From contig NZ_CP015030.1 in NCBI RefSeq assembly GCF_011455695.1, forward strand, positions 1,911,716-1,975,715: a stretch of DNA of 64,000 nucleotides, written 5' to 3'. The DNA comes from Mannheimia granulomatis. GTDB taxonomy: Bacteria; Pseudomonadota; Gammaproteobacteria; Enterobacterales; Pasteurellaceae. Below are positions 36,920 through 47,049 of this stretch, piece after piece (within the stretch, counting starts at the first letter, position 1; each line of letters opens with the position of its first letter). Below the pieces are notes generated by a model. The model was not told where the DNA came from and searched no databases. It worked only from the letters and a program-made list of their open reading frames with translations. The position numbers were made by a program, and so were the translations under genes.

Positions 36920-38722
36920 CTACTGTTTTGCCTGAGCTTCGGCTTCTTTTTTTGCTTTTTCTTGTGCTTCTGCTTCTGCACCGTATACACGTTTAGCCGG
37001 TTGCGATTTCGTGATCTTCACATCGCTATATTTAATGGTTGGTGTGCCATCTGCATTGTAGTAAGCTTGAGTGTGTTTCAAGTAGTTCACATCATCACGT
37101 TCAACATAGTCTAAACGTTGGTGTGCACCACGAGACTCTTTACGCTCCACTGCAGAACACGCAATAGATTGTGCTACATCTAAGATAAAGCCTAATTCAA
37201 TTTTGTAGAGTAAATCAGTGTTAAACACGCTAGATTTATCTTTTATACTGATATTTTTATAACGTTCTTTTAGTTCTTGAATCTTATTGACCGCACCTTC
37301 CATACTTTCTTGAGTACGGTAGATACCACAACCTTCTTCCATTGCATCGCCCATTTGGTTACGAATATCAGACCAAGATTCATTCCCTTCTTGACGAGCT
37401 AATGCATGTAAACGAGCCACAACATCTTGCGCTTGAGCATCAATTTGAGCTTGATTGCGGGAAGTCACCTCTAGAGCACGACGAGCAGCATTTTCACCGG
37501 CAACTTTACCGAATACGACTAATTCTGCCAATGAATTAGAACCTAAACGGTTAGCGCCATGTAAGCCGGAAGATGCACATTCACCTACAGCAAATAAACC
37601 TTTGATTGATGTTTCTGCATCCATATTCACTTCAATACCACCCATAGTATAGTGAACTACAGGACGAACAGGAATTGGTGATTTCGCCGGATCAACACCC
37701 TCATAAGCTTTTGCTAATTCACAAATGAACGGTAAACGCTCAAGCAAATATTTTTCGCCCAAGTGACGTAAATCCAAGTTCACCACATCTACACCTTTTG
37801 CGGTTTTTAACGTATTCCCTTTACGCCATTCTTGCCAGAACGCTTGAGAAACCTTATCACGCGGGCCTAATTCCATATATTTATTTTCAGGTTTACCGAT
37901 TGGCGTTTCAGGGCCTAGTCCATAATCTTGTAAGTAGCGATAGCCATCTTTATTCACTAGGATACCGCCTTCACCACGGCAACCTTCGGTCATTAATATA
38001 CCCGTGTTCGGTAAGCCTGTTGGGTGATATTGTACAAACTCCATATCACGCAGAGCTACACCATGGCGATAAGCCATAGATAAACCGTCACCGGTTACAA
38101 TACCACCATTGGTATTAAAGCGATAAGTACGGCAACCGCCACCAGTTGCAATCACTACCGCATTAGCGTTGATTTGAACTAACGTTCCTTCCATCATATT
38201 CATTGCCACACAACCGCGAGCTTCACCGTTGTCGGTTAGAATATCTAATACAAAATGTTCATCAAAACGCACGATATTTGGATATTTAATCGAAGTTTGG
38301 AAAAGCGTATGCAAAATGTGGAAGCCGGTTTTATCTGCTGCAAACCAAGTACGCTCAATTTTCATTCCCCCGAAACGACGAACGTTAACCTCACCGTCTT
38401 CACGGCGGCTCCAAGGGCAACCCCAACGTTCTAATTGTGTCATTTCAATTGGAGAATGCTCAACAAAGTACTCCACAATATCTTGCTCACATAGCCAGTC
38501 TCCACCGCCTACTGTGTCGTTAAAGTGATTGTCAAAAGAATCTGTATCTTTAATTACTGCTGCTGAGCCACCTTCTGCTGCCACTGTATGGCTACGCATT
38601 GGATAAACCTTTGAAATTAAGGCAATTTTAAGATTTGGATTAGCCTCTGCCGCAGCAATAGCAGCACGTAAGCCGCCGCCACCTGCACCAATAATTGCAA
38701 CATCAAAATTAACACTTTGCAT
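36920..38722 (-). CDS. frdA: Fumarate reductase flavoprotein subunit
   Basis: The catalytic subunit that reduces fumarate to succinate on the cytosolic face of the membrane in anaerobic respiration. The 600 residues begin with the FAD Rossmann motif VAIIGAGGGGLRAAIAAAE. MRSHTVAAEGGSAAV contains the histidine that binds FAD covalently. RPVVHYTMGGIEVN and HGANRLGSNSLAELVVFG mark the capping and FAD domains. The C-terminal tail is Ala/Lys/Glu-rich. It is the first gene of frdABCD, with candidate FNR/CRP sites upstream. Confidence 0.98.
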   Translation of the reverse strand: MQSVNFDVAIIGAGGGGLRAAIAAAEANPNLKIALISKVYPMRSHTVAAEGGSAAVIKDTDSFDNHFNDTVGGGDWLCEQDIVEYFVEHSPIEMTQLERWGCPWSRREDGEVNVRRFGGMKIERTWFAADKTGFHILHTLFQTSIKYPNIVRFDEHFVLDILTDNGEARGCVAMNMMEGTLVQINANAVVIATGGGCRTYRFNTNGGIVTGDGLSMAYRHGVALRDMEFVQYHPTGLPNTGILMTEGCRGEGGILVNKDGYRYLQDYGLGPETPIGKPENKYMELGPRDKVSQAFWQEWRKGNTLKTAKGVDVVNLDLRHLGEKYLLERLPFICELAKAYEGVDPAKSPIPVRPVVHYTMGGIEVNMDAETSIKGLFAVGECASSGLHGANRLGSNSLAELVVFGKVAGENAARRALEVTSRNQAQIDAQAQDVVARLHALARQEGNESWSDIRNQMGDAMEEGCGIYRTQESMEGAVNKIQELKERYKNISIKDKSSVFNTDLLYKIELGFILDVAQSIACSAVERKESRGAHQRLDYVERDDVNYLKHTQAYYNADGTPTIKYSDVKITKSQPAKRVYGAEAEAQEKAKKEAEAQAKQ

Positions 38723-38779
38723 AATGCACTCCGAAAGTTAAATAAACTTATTTCATTAAAAACAAGGATATTGTGCCAC

Positions 38780-38852
38780 TATTTCATTAATGAAATAAGC
38801 TATTTTTACAAAGTTGTAACATAAAAAGTGTGATTTTGTGATCTACCTCAAA
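38780..38852 (-). promoter_or_regulatory. frdA upstream control region with FNR/CRP-like site and 18-bp palindrome
   Basis: Within the 324-bp gap between frdA and epmA, the minus strand has TTGAG-GTAG-ATCAC (38838-38851), eight of ten matches to the FNR dyad. On the + strand TGTGA-TCTACC-TCAAA overlaps it, nine of ten to CRP. Nearer frdA lies a perfect 18-bp palindrome, TATTTCATTAATGAAATA (38780-38797), and a partial copy TTATTTCATTAA (38748-38759). The remainder of the gap (38853-39046) is AT-rich with an uptake-signal core near 39032. Confidence 0.5.
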
Positions 38853-39046
38853 AAAGGTAATAAAGTCTTGCTATCTATTGAGAATCGCTCTTAATTAAAA
38901 TCGTAATTTTTTAATCAATAGAATTAGAAAAATTAATTTGTTTCAAAAATGTTAATAAAAAACACCATTTTTTCTTTTTTGAGCTGCTAGGGTTACTCTC
39001 TTTTTTACGCTAAAATAGAGGCAACTTTTTCAAGCGGTCAAATTTA

Positions 39047-40030
39047 ATGAATAATTTACAACTCGATACTATTGATTGGAAACCTACAGCCTCTATATCT
39101 CATCTTATCCAACGTGCTAAAATTATGGGGGAACTACGCAAGTTCTTTACTGATCGAGGCATTTTAGAGGTGGAAACCCCTATTTTAAGCGAATTTTCGG
39201 TAACAGATATTCATCTTTCCACTTTTAATACGCAATTCATGTCTCCTTTTGCAAGCAATGCCAAAACGCTTCATTTAATAACAAGCCCTGAATATCACAT
39301 GAAGCGTTTATTAGCTGCAGGCAGTGGACCAATCTTTCAGATTTGTAAGGTGTTTCGTAACGAAGAAGCTGGAAAAAAACATAACCCGGAATTTACCATG
39401 TTAGAATGGTATCGTCCGCATTTTGATATGTACCGATTAATCAACGAAGTTGATGATCTATTGCAACAAATTTTAGATTGCGAACCAGCGGAATCTTTTA
39501 GTTACCAATTCGTCTTCCAAACCTATGTCGGACTGGATCCGCTCTCAGCCTCAAAAGCGCAATTAGTCGAGAAAGCCCGTAAGCATGGCTTGCAATGTGA
39601 AGACGATGAAAATCGCGATACCCTATTGCAATTTTTATTTAGCGAAGTTGTTGAAGCTAACATTGGCAAAGAGCGCCCAACGGCCATTTACCACTTCCCT
39701 TCCAATCAAGCTGCATTAGCACAAATCAGTTCGGAAGATCACCGTGTTGCTGAGCGGTTCGAGTTTTATTATCAAGGCTTAGAACTGTGTAACGGTTTCC
39801 ATGAGCTAGATGATGCAGACGAACAAATCCGTCGTTTTGAGCAAGATAATATTCAACGGGAAAAAATCGGGCTGGAGCCTCAACAACTTGATACAAGATT
39901 TCTTGCTGCATTAAAAGCCGGTATTCCTAATTGCTCCGGAGTAGCATTAGGCATTGACAGGTTAATGATGATCGCAATGGGCGTAAACAAAATTGAAGAT
40001 GTGATGGCATTTGGCATAGAGAATGCGTAA
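39047..40030 (+). CDS. epmA: Elongation factor P (R)-beta-lysine ligase
   Basis: A class II lysyl-tRNA synthetase paralogue that attaches beta-lysine to EF-P, which helps ribosomes through polyproline stretches. The 327 residues lack the N-terminal anticodon-binding domain, as expected. Motif 2 is visible as [22 protein letters not shown] (about 105-126), and motif 3 as [15 protein letters not shown] near the C-terminus. No good Shine-Dalgarno is seen. An uptake-signal core sits in its place at 39032. epmB and efp are not in the window. Confidence 0.95.
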   Translation: MNNLQLDTIDWKPTASISHLIQRAKIMGELRKFFTDRGILEVETPILSEFSVTDIHLSTFNTQFMSPFASNAKTLHLITSPEYHMKRLLAAGSGPIFQICKVFRNEEAGKKHNPEFTMLEWYRPHFDMYRLINEVDDLLQQILDCEPAESFSYQFVFQTYVGLDPLSASKAQLVEKARKHGLQCEDDENRDTLLQFLFSEVVEANIGKERPTAIYHFPSNQAALAQISSEDHRVAERFEFYYQGLELCNGFHELDDADEQIRRFEQDNIQREKIGLEPQQLDTRFLAALKAGIPNCSGVALGIDRLMMIAMGVNKIEDVMAFGIENA

Positions 40031-40081
40031 AAAAATCACATTTTATAACCGCTTGCTTTACCTTCATGACAGGAACATCAA

Positions 40082-40966
40082 ATGAAAATTGCAGATAAAT
40101 TAAAAGGCTGGCACTATGCTTTGTTGTGCTATCTCAGTTGGGGAATGTTTCCTATCTACTGGCACCCTATCAATCAGTCAGGTATGCCTGCTGAGCAAAT
40201 TCTAGCTCAGCGCGTGTTATGGTCTGCCTTATTTGCCATCTGCTTACTGCTATTCTTCCAACAAGGTAGAGCCTTGGTGAACACATTCAAACAGCCAAAA
40301 ATTTTAGGTGTTTTTTGCTTATCTGCCTTTATGATCGGCGTTAATTGGCTCGTGTATCTCTGGGCAATTGTCAATGAACACATTTTAGATGCCAGTCTTG
40401 GTTATTTCATCAACCCAATCTTCAACGTCTTTCTAGGTTGGCTGTTACTAAAAGAACAACTCAATAAAGCTCAATTAGTCTCGCTTATTTTTGCCATTTC
40501 AGGGATCCTATGGCTTGCCATACCGGCAGGGCAAGTGCCTTGGGTCGCATTGATTTTAGCGGGTAGTTTTTGCTGCTATGGATTTATCCGAAAATTTGCA
40601 CCGATGGAACCTTTATCCGGCTTGACCTTGGAAACTTTATTAATGTCACCATTTGCAGCAGCTTACCTCTTTTTCTGCCACACTCAAGGTATGTTGGTTT
40701 TTAGTGAACTAAATACCCTGCAAATGACAATATTACTTTGTTCAGGTGCAGCAACCACTATTCCGCTGGTCTGGTTTGCAATAGGAGCAAGGCAAATACC
40801 GATGTCATTACTGGGCATGCTGCAATACATTTCCCCTACCTTGCAATTTTTATGTGGCGTATTGATTTTCAATGAAACACTCTCTGCCGAGCGCCTAGTT
40901 GGTTACTTTTTAGTGTGGATTGGTGTTCTCGTTTTTCTACTGGGTATGAAAGCAAAAGCGAAATAA
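40082..40966 (+). CDS. rarD: EamA-family transporter RarD
   Basis: A 294-residue inner-membrane protein with about ten transmembrane helices in two EamA repeats. It begins MKIADKLKGWHYALLCYLSWGMFPIYW, and LGYFINPIFNVFLGWLLLKE is the RarD signature. The family was named for chloramphenicol sensitivity, but substrates are not established. AGGAACA precedes the ATG, 51 nt after epmA. Confidence 0.9.
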   Translation: MKIADKLKGWHYALLCYLSWGMFPIYWHPINQSGMPAEQILAQRVLWSALFAICLLLFFQQGRALVNTFKQPKILGVFCLSAFMIGVNWLVYLWAIVNEHILDASLGYFINPIFNVFLGWLLLKEQLNKAQLVSLIFAISGILWLAIPAGQVPWVALILAGSFCCYGFIRKFAPMEPLSGLTLETLLMSPFAAAYLFFCHTQGMLVFSELNTLQMTILLCSGAATTIPLVWFAIGARQIPMSLLGMLQYISPTLQFLCGVLIFNETLSAERLVGYFLVWIGVLVFLLGMKAKAK

Positions 40967-41085
40967 CTCAATGAGCCGTCAGCAAGCCTCTATCTATGCC
41001 ATTACTATTTTACCTTAAAATTGCTAACACCATAACTTTTTGATATATTGGAAAAATCGTCTTTCAAAAATTAGGGAGTTTTATA

Positions 41086-43094
41086 TTGAGTTTTTTCAAA
41101 AAATTACAAACAGGGACTACTTTTAGAATGCCGGTATTTCTTCCTAGTGTTCTCTTTGTTAGCTTTGTTGCTATTTTCTGTATTGCCTTTCCAAGACAAG
41201 CACAAACTTCGCTGGACAACATCAAAAATATTCTTTTCCAAAACTTTAGCTGGTTCTATATTTTTGCAGGCTCAGTCTTTTTCTTATTCCTTATTTTTCT
41301 TTCTTTTAGCCGACTAGGTGATATTAAATTAGGGGCTGACACCGATGAGCCAGAATTTGGTTTTGGTTCTTGGATTGCTATGCTATTTGCTGCCGGTATG
41401 GGGATTGGATTAATGTACTTTGGCGTAGCAGAACCAATATTACATTATCTAAAACCTGTCCAAGAAAACTTAACTGAATCAGAGCGTATGAAAGAAGCGA
41501 TGATGACAACCTTTTATCACTGGGGGATTCACGCCTGGGCAATTTATGGTGTCATTGCTTTAGCTCTTGCCTACTTTGGTTTTAGATATAAATTATCTTT
41601 AACGATTCGTTCCGGATTTTATCCGTTATTAAAAAACCATATTTCAGGTTTTTGGGGGCATGTAATTGATATTATTGCCCTTTGCAGTACTATTTTTGGT
41701 TTAACTACCACGCTAGGCTTTGGCGTAATGCAAGTAAGTGCCGGATTTAATAATCTTGGTTTAATTGAAAATAGCAGTTTTACTATTCTTGCTACCATTG
41801 TAGTCATCGCCATGACACTTGCCGTTTTATCCGCTATTTCCGGAGTCGGTAAAGGGGTTAAAATCTTAAGTGAGATCAATTTAACTCTCGCAGGTCTGCT
41901 CCTTGTTTTTGTCATTATTACAGGACCAACACTACTGCTTTTTTCAAGCCTTACTGAAAATTTAGGCTACTACTTCAGTTCTCTACTGGAAGTCAGTTTC
42001 CGTACTTTTGCTTACGAACCGGAACATCAAGGCTGGCTAAGCGGTTGGACAGTTCTCTACTGGGCCTGGTGGGCTTCTTGGGCGCCCTTTGTCGGTCTAT
42101 TTATTGCCAAAATATCCAAAGGCAGAACTATCCGTGAATTTATTTTAGGCGTGTTATTTGTACCATCGCTCTTTAATATTTTATGGATGACTAGCTTTGG
42201 CGGCTCTGCAATTTGGTTAGATCAACAAACTGCAGGTGCATTAGCTGCAGTGAGTAGCAACACCGAACAGCTACTATTTACCTTTTTTAGCTACTTGCCT
42301 TTTGGCTCTATAATCTCCTTTATTGCCATTTTGGTAATTTCAATTTTCTTTATTACATCGGCAGATTCCGGTATTTTTGTACTCAACAATATTGCCTCAC
42401 AAGGGGAAGAAAATGCACCAAAATGGCAGACTGTCCTTTGGGGAGGGTTATTGCCTTATTGGCCTTATCATTACTCTATTCAGGTGGATTGGCTTCTCTC
42501 CAAACAATGACGCTGATTATCGCTCTCCCATTTACTTTCATTATGTTGATACTTTGTATCGGTTTATGGAAAGGCTTGATGGTAGATAATCACTACTTTA
42601 ATAAAAAATTCTCTCAAGGCAGCCAACATTGGGCAGGAAAAGATTGGAAACAACGCTTGGAAAAAATCATTAATCCAAGCAATAAACAAGATGTTCGTCG
42701 CTTCTTTATCCAAGTCGCCAGACCTGCTTTTTTAGAATTAATAGATGAATTTGAAAGCTATGGTTTAACAGCAAAAATGAATTTCACAAACGAGCAAAAT
42801 CCAAAATTAGAATTTGAAGTGGTGAAAGAAAATTTACGCAATTTCATCTATGGTATTGAAAGCGTACCACGCCAATTATCTGATTTAGTTGTAGAGGATG
42901 ATAACCTACCAAATATTGAGGCAAATACTATTTATGAGCCTATTACTTACTTCTTAGATGGTAGAGAAGGTTATGACATACAATATATGACTAAAGAAGA
43001 GCTTATTGCCGATGTGCTACAACAGTACGAACGCTTTATCAACTTAGCAATGGATAACTCACATAACTTAATGACAGCAGATGTCCAAATCTAG
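41086..43094 (+). pseudogene. BCCT-family (BetT-like) transporter, interrupted by a frameshift
   Basis: Two overlapping frames together encode a BCCT transporter, the family that imports choline, betaine and similar quaternary amines. Frame one (41086-42510) starts at a TTG with GGGAG ahead of it and has the core helices, including the WTVLYWAWWASWAPFVGLFIA signature. Near 42447-42450 the homologous sequence moves to a second frame, open from about 42423 to 43094. That frame continues with LSLLYSGGLASLQT, the last helices and a cytosolic C-terminal domain as in BetT. One missing base explains it, and the restored length is 669 residues, the size I recall for H. influenzae BetT. It is either a true loss-of-function mutation or a sequence error. 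Confidence 0.85.
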
Positions 43095-43117
43095 GTTAAG
43101 TTAATCCTCAACTATAA

Positions 43118-43175
43118 ACAAGCGGTTAGATTTTAATGAAAATTTGCAAAATTTCTGCTAAATCTAACCGCTTGT
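43118..43175. terminator. Inverted uptake-signal pair, bidirectional terminator
   Basis: A perfect 16-bp inverted repeat (43118-43133 and 43160-43175, ACAAGCGGTTAGATTT / AAATCTAACCGCTTGT) lies between the convergent BCCT gene and the methyltransferase gene. Confidence 0.8.
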
Positions 43176-43178
43176 ATA

Positions 43179-43646
43179 TTAAAACCAACGCCTTACTTGC
43201 GTTAAATAATCTGAATAACCTTTCCCAAATTTTTTCAACAAAATCTGTTCTTCCGGTTTAATCTGAAAATAGGTGACCAACCACATAAAGAGCGGCACAA
43301 TAAACCAGGCGAGTAACGATCCCAATAATAATGCCCAGCTGATTAATCCCAATAATAACGCAAGATACATTGGATTTCGACTTTTGCGGTAAATCCCTAC
43401 ATTCACAAGCCGATTGGTATTTTCAGGCTTAAAAGGACTGTAAGTCGTCTTTGCTCGATGTAAGGCACTTATTGCCAATGTGGCAATAACCCCCGCACTT
43501 AAAGCCAGTAATGCCGCTAATATCAATATCATAATATGTTGATAATTAGGTAATGGGCTTGGGAAACAGTAAGCCAATAGCCACATGGCTGCTGCACAGA
43601 GCAAAAACCAAAGTGGAGGGGGAATTTTAAGTTTTAGTGCGTTCAC
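43179..43646 (-). CDS. Membrane methyltransferase of the PEMT/ICMT-like family
   Basis: A 155-residue protein with four or five transmembrane helices. GIYRKSRNPMYLALLLGLISWALLL and the C-terminal IKPEEQILLKKFGKGYSDYLTQVRRW match the isoprenylcysteine/phospholipid methyltransferase superfamily, where the RxPxY and EE motifs bind S-adenosylmethionine. The substrate is unknown. The start is GTG with AGGAT ahead of it. It begins two bases after the murJ stop, so it is probably translated coupled to murJ. Confidence 0.78.
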   Translation of the reverse strand: MNALKLKIPPPLWFLLCAAAMWLLAYCFPSPLPNYQHIMILILAALLALSAGVIATLAISALHRAKTTYSPFKPENTNRLVNVGIYRKSRNPMYLALLLGLISWALLLGSLLAWFIVPLFMWLVTYFQIKPEEQILLKKFGKGYSDYLTQVRRWF

Positions 43647-43648
43647 TT

Positions 43649-45223
43649 CTATCCTGCTCTAAGATCCTTTTTACGAATGCCTAATACAAGAACCATCGCA
43701 AAATAACTTCCTGCTGCTAAAATTATTAACCAAACCAGCCAATAAATTTTCTGCCATATTGTCATTACGACCCATAGCTCAATACTCGGTGTAAAATAGG
43801 CCAGTAATGCCCCCATAATACAAGCAGCAACTAATAACTTTAATACAAAAACAAAGGTTTTCCGGCTCACTTTATAATAGCCGTTTTTTGATAGATGGAA
43901 ATAAAGTAAGCTCACATTCACTAAAGCAGAACAAGCAGAAGCCAGAGCCAAACCGATATAACCCAAAAACGGCGCGAAAGCCAAGCCAAAACAAATATTA
44001 CTGATGGCTGCAATAATACCTACCTTAACCGGCATTTTTGTATTTTGGTTAGCATAAAAACCGTTTGCCAACACACTAATCAGCATATAGCTATTTAACC
44101 CCAAACACATTACCCATAGCGGATAGGAAGTGGCTAATACATCTTCAAAGCTGAATTGACCTCGCATGAACATTGTCATAATAATCGGTTGTGCCAATAC
44201 CGCCATTCCAATCATTGCCGGAATGCCGAGAAGCAGCACCATTCTCACTCCCCAATCCATTGTATTTTGGAAATCGGCAGCACGTTGTATTTCAGTAAGC
44301 TCTTTATTTTTAGCGATACGGGAAAGACTCGGCAACACCACCGTTGAAATTGCAATGCCAAATAAACCGAGCGGGAATTCAACTAAACGGTCGGCATAAT
44401 ACATCCAACTGATTGAGCCGGTAATTAAAAATGAGGCAATCACTTGGTTTAACAATAAATTAAGCTGGGTAACCGACACACCAAATAAGGCAGGAATCAT
44501 TAATTTCCGAACTTTAGCAACCCCCTCGTCTTTCCAAGCCCATTTTGGCTTCACCAACAATCCTTCTTTTTTCATAAAAGGAATTTGGAATAAGAATTGT
44601 AACAAACCACCGAAGAATACCCCCCAAGCCAAGGCAACATCAGGGGAATCAAAATAATCTCTACCTAATAATGCCACAGCAATAATTGCCACATTCAACA
44701 GCACCGGAGAAAACGCCATTACACCAAATTTACCAATAGTATTTAGCACCGCCCCAGATAACGCGACAAAGGTAATAAACCACAAATAAGGGAAGGTAAT
44801 TTTGAGCAAAAAGGAAGCTTGAGTAAATTTCTCAGCATTTGGACCATCATTGAGCCAATCTAAAAACCAACCTGTACCAAATAAAGCCGCCACAATCGGT
44901 GAACCAATCATCGCAAACAAAGTGACAATCGTCACCAATCCACCTAATGTGCCTGAGACTTTAGCAATAAACTCTCGGGTTTTGTTGAGATCATTATCGG
45001 CATTATATTCTGCCAACACCGGCACAAAGGCTTTGGAAAATGCCCCTTCGGCAAATAAACGCCGTAAAAAATTGGGAATACGGTTGGCAAATAAGAAAAT
45101 ATCCGCACTCACCCCAGTACCGAGAATAGTTGCGACTACAATGTCGCGAATTAATCCAAGTACCCTTGAAATGAACGTCATTCCGCTTACGATCATGCCT
45201 GATCTTAAAAGTTTTTTACTCAT
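43649..45223 (-). CDS. murJ: Lipid II flippase MurJ
   Basis: It moves lipid II across the inner membrane for peptidoglycan synthesis. The 524 residues have fourteen predicted transmembrane helices of the MOP superfamily. It begins MSKKLLRSGMIVSGMTFISRVLGLIRDIVVATILG. RRLFAEGAFSKAFVPVLAEY is the MurJ signature. The conserved arginines in helices 1, 2 and 8 appear present. Confidence 0.97.
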   Translation of the reverse strand: MSKKLLRSGMIVSGMTFISRVLGLIRDIVVATILGTGVSADIFLFANRIPNFLRRLFAEGAFSKAFVPVLAEYNADNDLNKTREFIAKVSGTLGGLVTIVTLFAMIGSPIVAALFGTGWFLDWLNDGPNAEKFTQASFLLKITFPYLWFITFVALSGAVLNTIGKFGVMAFSPVLLNVAIIAVALLGRDYFDSPDVALAWGVFFGGLLQFLFQIPFMKKEGLLVKPKWAWKDEGVAKVRKLMIPALFGVSVTQLNLLLNQVIASFLITGSISWMYYADRLVEFPLGLFGIAISTVVLPSLSRIAKNKELTEIQRAADFQNTMDWGVRMVLLLGIPAMIGMAVLAQPIIMTMFMRGQFSFEDVLATSYPLWVMCLGLNSYMLISVLANGFYANQNTKMPVKVGIIAAISNICFGLAFAPFLGYIGLALASACSALVNVSLLYFHLSKNGYYKVSRKTFVFVLKLLVAACIMGALLAYFTPSIELWVVMTIWQKIYWLVWLIILAAGSYFAMVLVLGIRKKDLRAG

Positions 45224-45610
45224 AAATTTTCTGTTTAAATATTTAATCTCTGAATTTTATCCCTATCTCTGCCTGCGGACTCCAAATAAACCCTTAGCTT
45301 TTTTCTCTTCCGTAAGGGAAAGAAGGAGATATCAACAAGCGGTTAAATTTCTGGAAATTTTTGCAAAAAAGACAAAGAAACAGACCGCTTGTCACTCGAT
45401 CCTAAAAATCGATCACAATTTTAGCAGTTTGTTATAGGAAAATCAGAAAAAAACTGCTAAAATCTCGCCCTATCGTTTTCTTTTAGAAAAACGGTGTTAT
45501 TTTCAAGCACGTGTCTCGTTGAAAATGAATTAAAAAAACTATCGATAGGCAATATAAGCAAAAATTTTGTTTATATCTAATTTTTACACAGATATTTTAG
45601 GAGTTTGACC
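45224..45610. promoter_or_regulatory. Divergent murJ/rpsT control region with several inverted repeats
   Basis: This 387-bp gap contains an opposed uptake-signal pair (about 45335-45343 and 45383-45391) and a perfect 10-bp inverted repeat, TTAGCAGTTT / AAACTGCTAA, at 45421-45430 and 45451-45460. In the rpsT leader there is an 8-bp hairpin ATTTTCAA / TTGAAAAT (45499-45506 and 45519-45526) and a CTATCGATAG palindrome near 45560. A TAAAAT near 45459 may be an rpsT -10. No protein gene is supported. Confidence 0.45.
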
Positions 45611-45874
45611 TTGGCTAATATCAAGTCAGCAAAAAAACGTGCGGTTCAATCTGAAAAACGCCGCCAACACAACGCAAGCCAACGCTCAATGATGCGTACA
45701 TTCATCAAAAAAGTATACGCAGCAGTAGCAACAGGCGATAAAGCAGCAGCTCAAGCCGCTTTCGTTGAAATGCAAAAAGTTGTAGACCGTATGGCGTCTA
45801 AAAACTTAATCCACGCTAACAAAGCAGCTAACCACAAATCTAAATTAGCAGCTCAAATCAAAAAATTAGCGTAA
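45611..45874 (+). CDS. rpsT: 30S ribosomal protein S20
   Basis: An 87-residue helical 16S-binding protein, the same length as in E. coli. It begins [24 protein letters not shown]. The start codon is TTG at 45611, with TAGGAG ahead of it. Another TTG two codons upstream is less likely. E. coli rpsT also starts with UUG, which is important for its autoregulation, so the same control is plausible. Confidence 0.98.
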   Translation: MANIKSAKKRAVQSEKRRQHNASQRSMMRTFIKKVYAAVATGDKAAAQAAFVEMQKVVDRMASKNLIHANKAANHKSKLAAQIKKLA

Positions 45875-45890
45875 TATCGAACAGATATGA

Positions 45891-45921
45891 AAAAGCCGAC
45901 TATGACTTAGTCGGTTTTTTT
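45891..45921 (+). terminator. Rho-independent terminator of rpsT
   Basis: CCGACTA (45896-45902) and TAGTCGG (45908-45914) form a 7-bp stem followed by seven T. Confidence 0.9.
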
Positions 45922-45937
45922 CATTTTTAGCGTTCAG

Positions 45938-45968
45938 ATAAAAGAAAAGGGCTGTGGTTACAGCCTTT
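45938..45968 (-). terminator. Rho-independent terminator of mscL
   Basis: On the minus strand GGCTGT, AACC loop and ACAGCC are followed by CTTTTCTTTT. It lies between the convergent rpsT and mscL. Confidence 0.8.
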
Positions 45969-45985
45969 CAATCTTTAAATAAAGA

Positions 45986-46384
45986 TTATTTTTTCAATAA
46001 ATCACGAATTTCTGTCAATAATTTCTCTTCTGCTGTTGGTTCAGCTGGTGCCTCAGGCTCTTCAACCGGAGCTTTCTTCAATGAGTTAATCACTTTCACC
46101 ATACCGAATACCGCAATAGCAATAATTAAGAAATCAAATACGTTTTGGATAAACGCACCGTATTTAAGCATAACTGCTTCAGCACCTTCTTTAGCCGGTG
46201 CAATTTCGATAGCCAAATCTTTAAAATCAACACCACCGATTAACCAACCGATTGGTGGCATGATAACATCGCTTACTAATGAAGACACGATTTTACCGAA
46301 TGCACCACCGATGATCACACCGACGGCCATATCAACTACATTGCCTTTTACTGCAAATTCACGAAACTCTTTTAAAATACTCAT
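45986..46384 (-). CDS. mscL: Large-conductance mechanosensitive channel
   Basis: An inner-membrane pentameric valve that opens under hypo-osmotic shock. The 132 residues begin [44 protein letters not shown], covering the N-terminal helix and TM1. TM2 (about 70-95) and a charged cytoplasmic helix ([14 protein letters not shown]) follow. It has its own terminator. Confidence 0.98.
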   Translation of the reverse strand: MSILKEFREFAVKGNVVDMAVGVIIGGAFGKIVSSLVSDVIMPPIGWLIGGVDFKDLAIEIAPAKEGAEAVMLKYGAFIQNVFDFLIIAIAVFGMVKVINSLKKAPVEEPEAPAEPTAEEKLLTEIRDLLKK

Positions 46385-46520
46385 AGGGCTTTCCTTCGAT
46401 TCAACTGGATTGTTTAAATATGATCTGCTTTAGATCATGGGTTGGCGATTATAATCAAAATAGGTAAAAATTATAGCAAATTTAACTAAATTTACGTTTA
46501 TTTGATTTAGATCATTTTTA

Positions 46521-47048
46521 TTATAATCCATTGCTTAATAATTTGCCAAAATTCTCGACTTGTTGCCAATCAGTATATTCGTATTCTTTGCTGGTGTCGG
46601 TATCTCCTTTGGTTATCTTCATAATAAAACGAATCATTATGCGATCAAAGGTAGTGTAACGAGGATAAAACAACGCTCCGGCAAAAACTTCAACATAGGT
46701 TGGCTGCCATTGAATTTTGGCTAAAAATTTTCGGATATAAGTATTCGTTTGCGCTGTATTACGGTTGGCTTTGCGAGCAGTCAAATTCACCCCATAAAAT
46801 GCCGTTTTTTTCTGGTTGAGTATGCCGTAATATTGTTCAACAAATTGATATACCAATGGATTAAAATGCCCATAGCGAATAGATGCACCAATCACAATTT
46901 GATCTGCATTTGCAATTTTTTCAGCAAAATTGACCGCTTGATCTTTAAGCGAAATCAGCTCAACTTCATGAGTAATCACATTTGCCAATCGCTCGGCTAT
47001 TTTTAGAGTTTGGCCATCAGTCGTAAAATAGAGAATTAAGGTTTTCAT
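46521..47048 (-). CDS. hemG: Menaquinone-dependent protoporphyrinogen IX dehydrogenase
   Basis: It oxidises protoporphyrinogen IX to protoporphyrin IX in heme synthesis, passing electrons to quinones, which suits anaerobic growth. The 175 residues have a flavodoxin fold starting LILYFTTDGQTLKIAERLA, and VIGASIRYGHFNPLVYQFVEQY is the HemG pattern. It begins one base after the trkH stop, so it is the last gene of yigZ-trkH-hemG, the order also seen in E. coli. Confidence 0.95.
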   Translation of the reverse strand: MKTLILYFTTDGQTLKIAERLANVITHEVELISLKDQAVNFAEKIANADQIVIGASIRYGHFNPLVYQFVEQYYGILNQKKTAFYGVNLTARKANRNTAQTNTYIRKFLAKIQWQPTYVEVFAGALFYPRYTTFDRIMIRFIMKITKGDTDTSKEYEYTDWQQVENFGKLLSNGL

Positions 47049-47049
47049 A

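Noticed and set aside
42423-42510. Programmed ribosomal frameshift in the BCCT gene
   Set aside because: No typical slippery heptamer, stimulatory hairpin or Shine-Dalgarno-like stimulator is obvious. A mutation or sequence error is simpler.
44850-45437. 195-codon + strand ORF spanning the start of murJ
   Set aside because: It is antisense to murJ and continues into the repeat-rich intergenic region. No Shine-Dalgarno or homology is evident.
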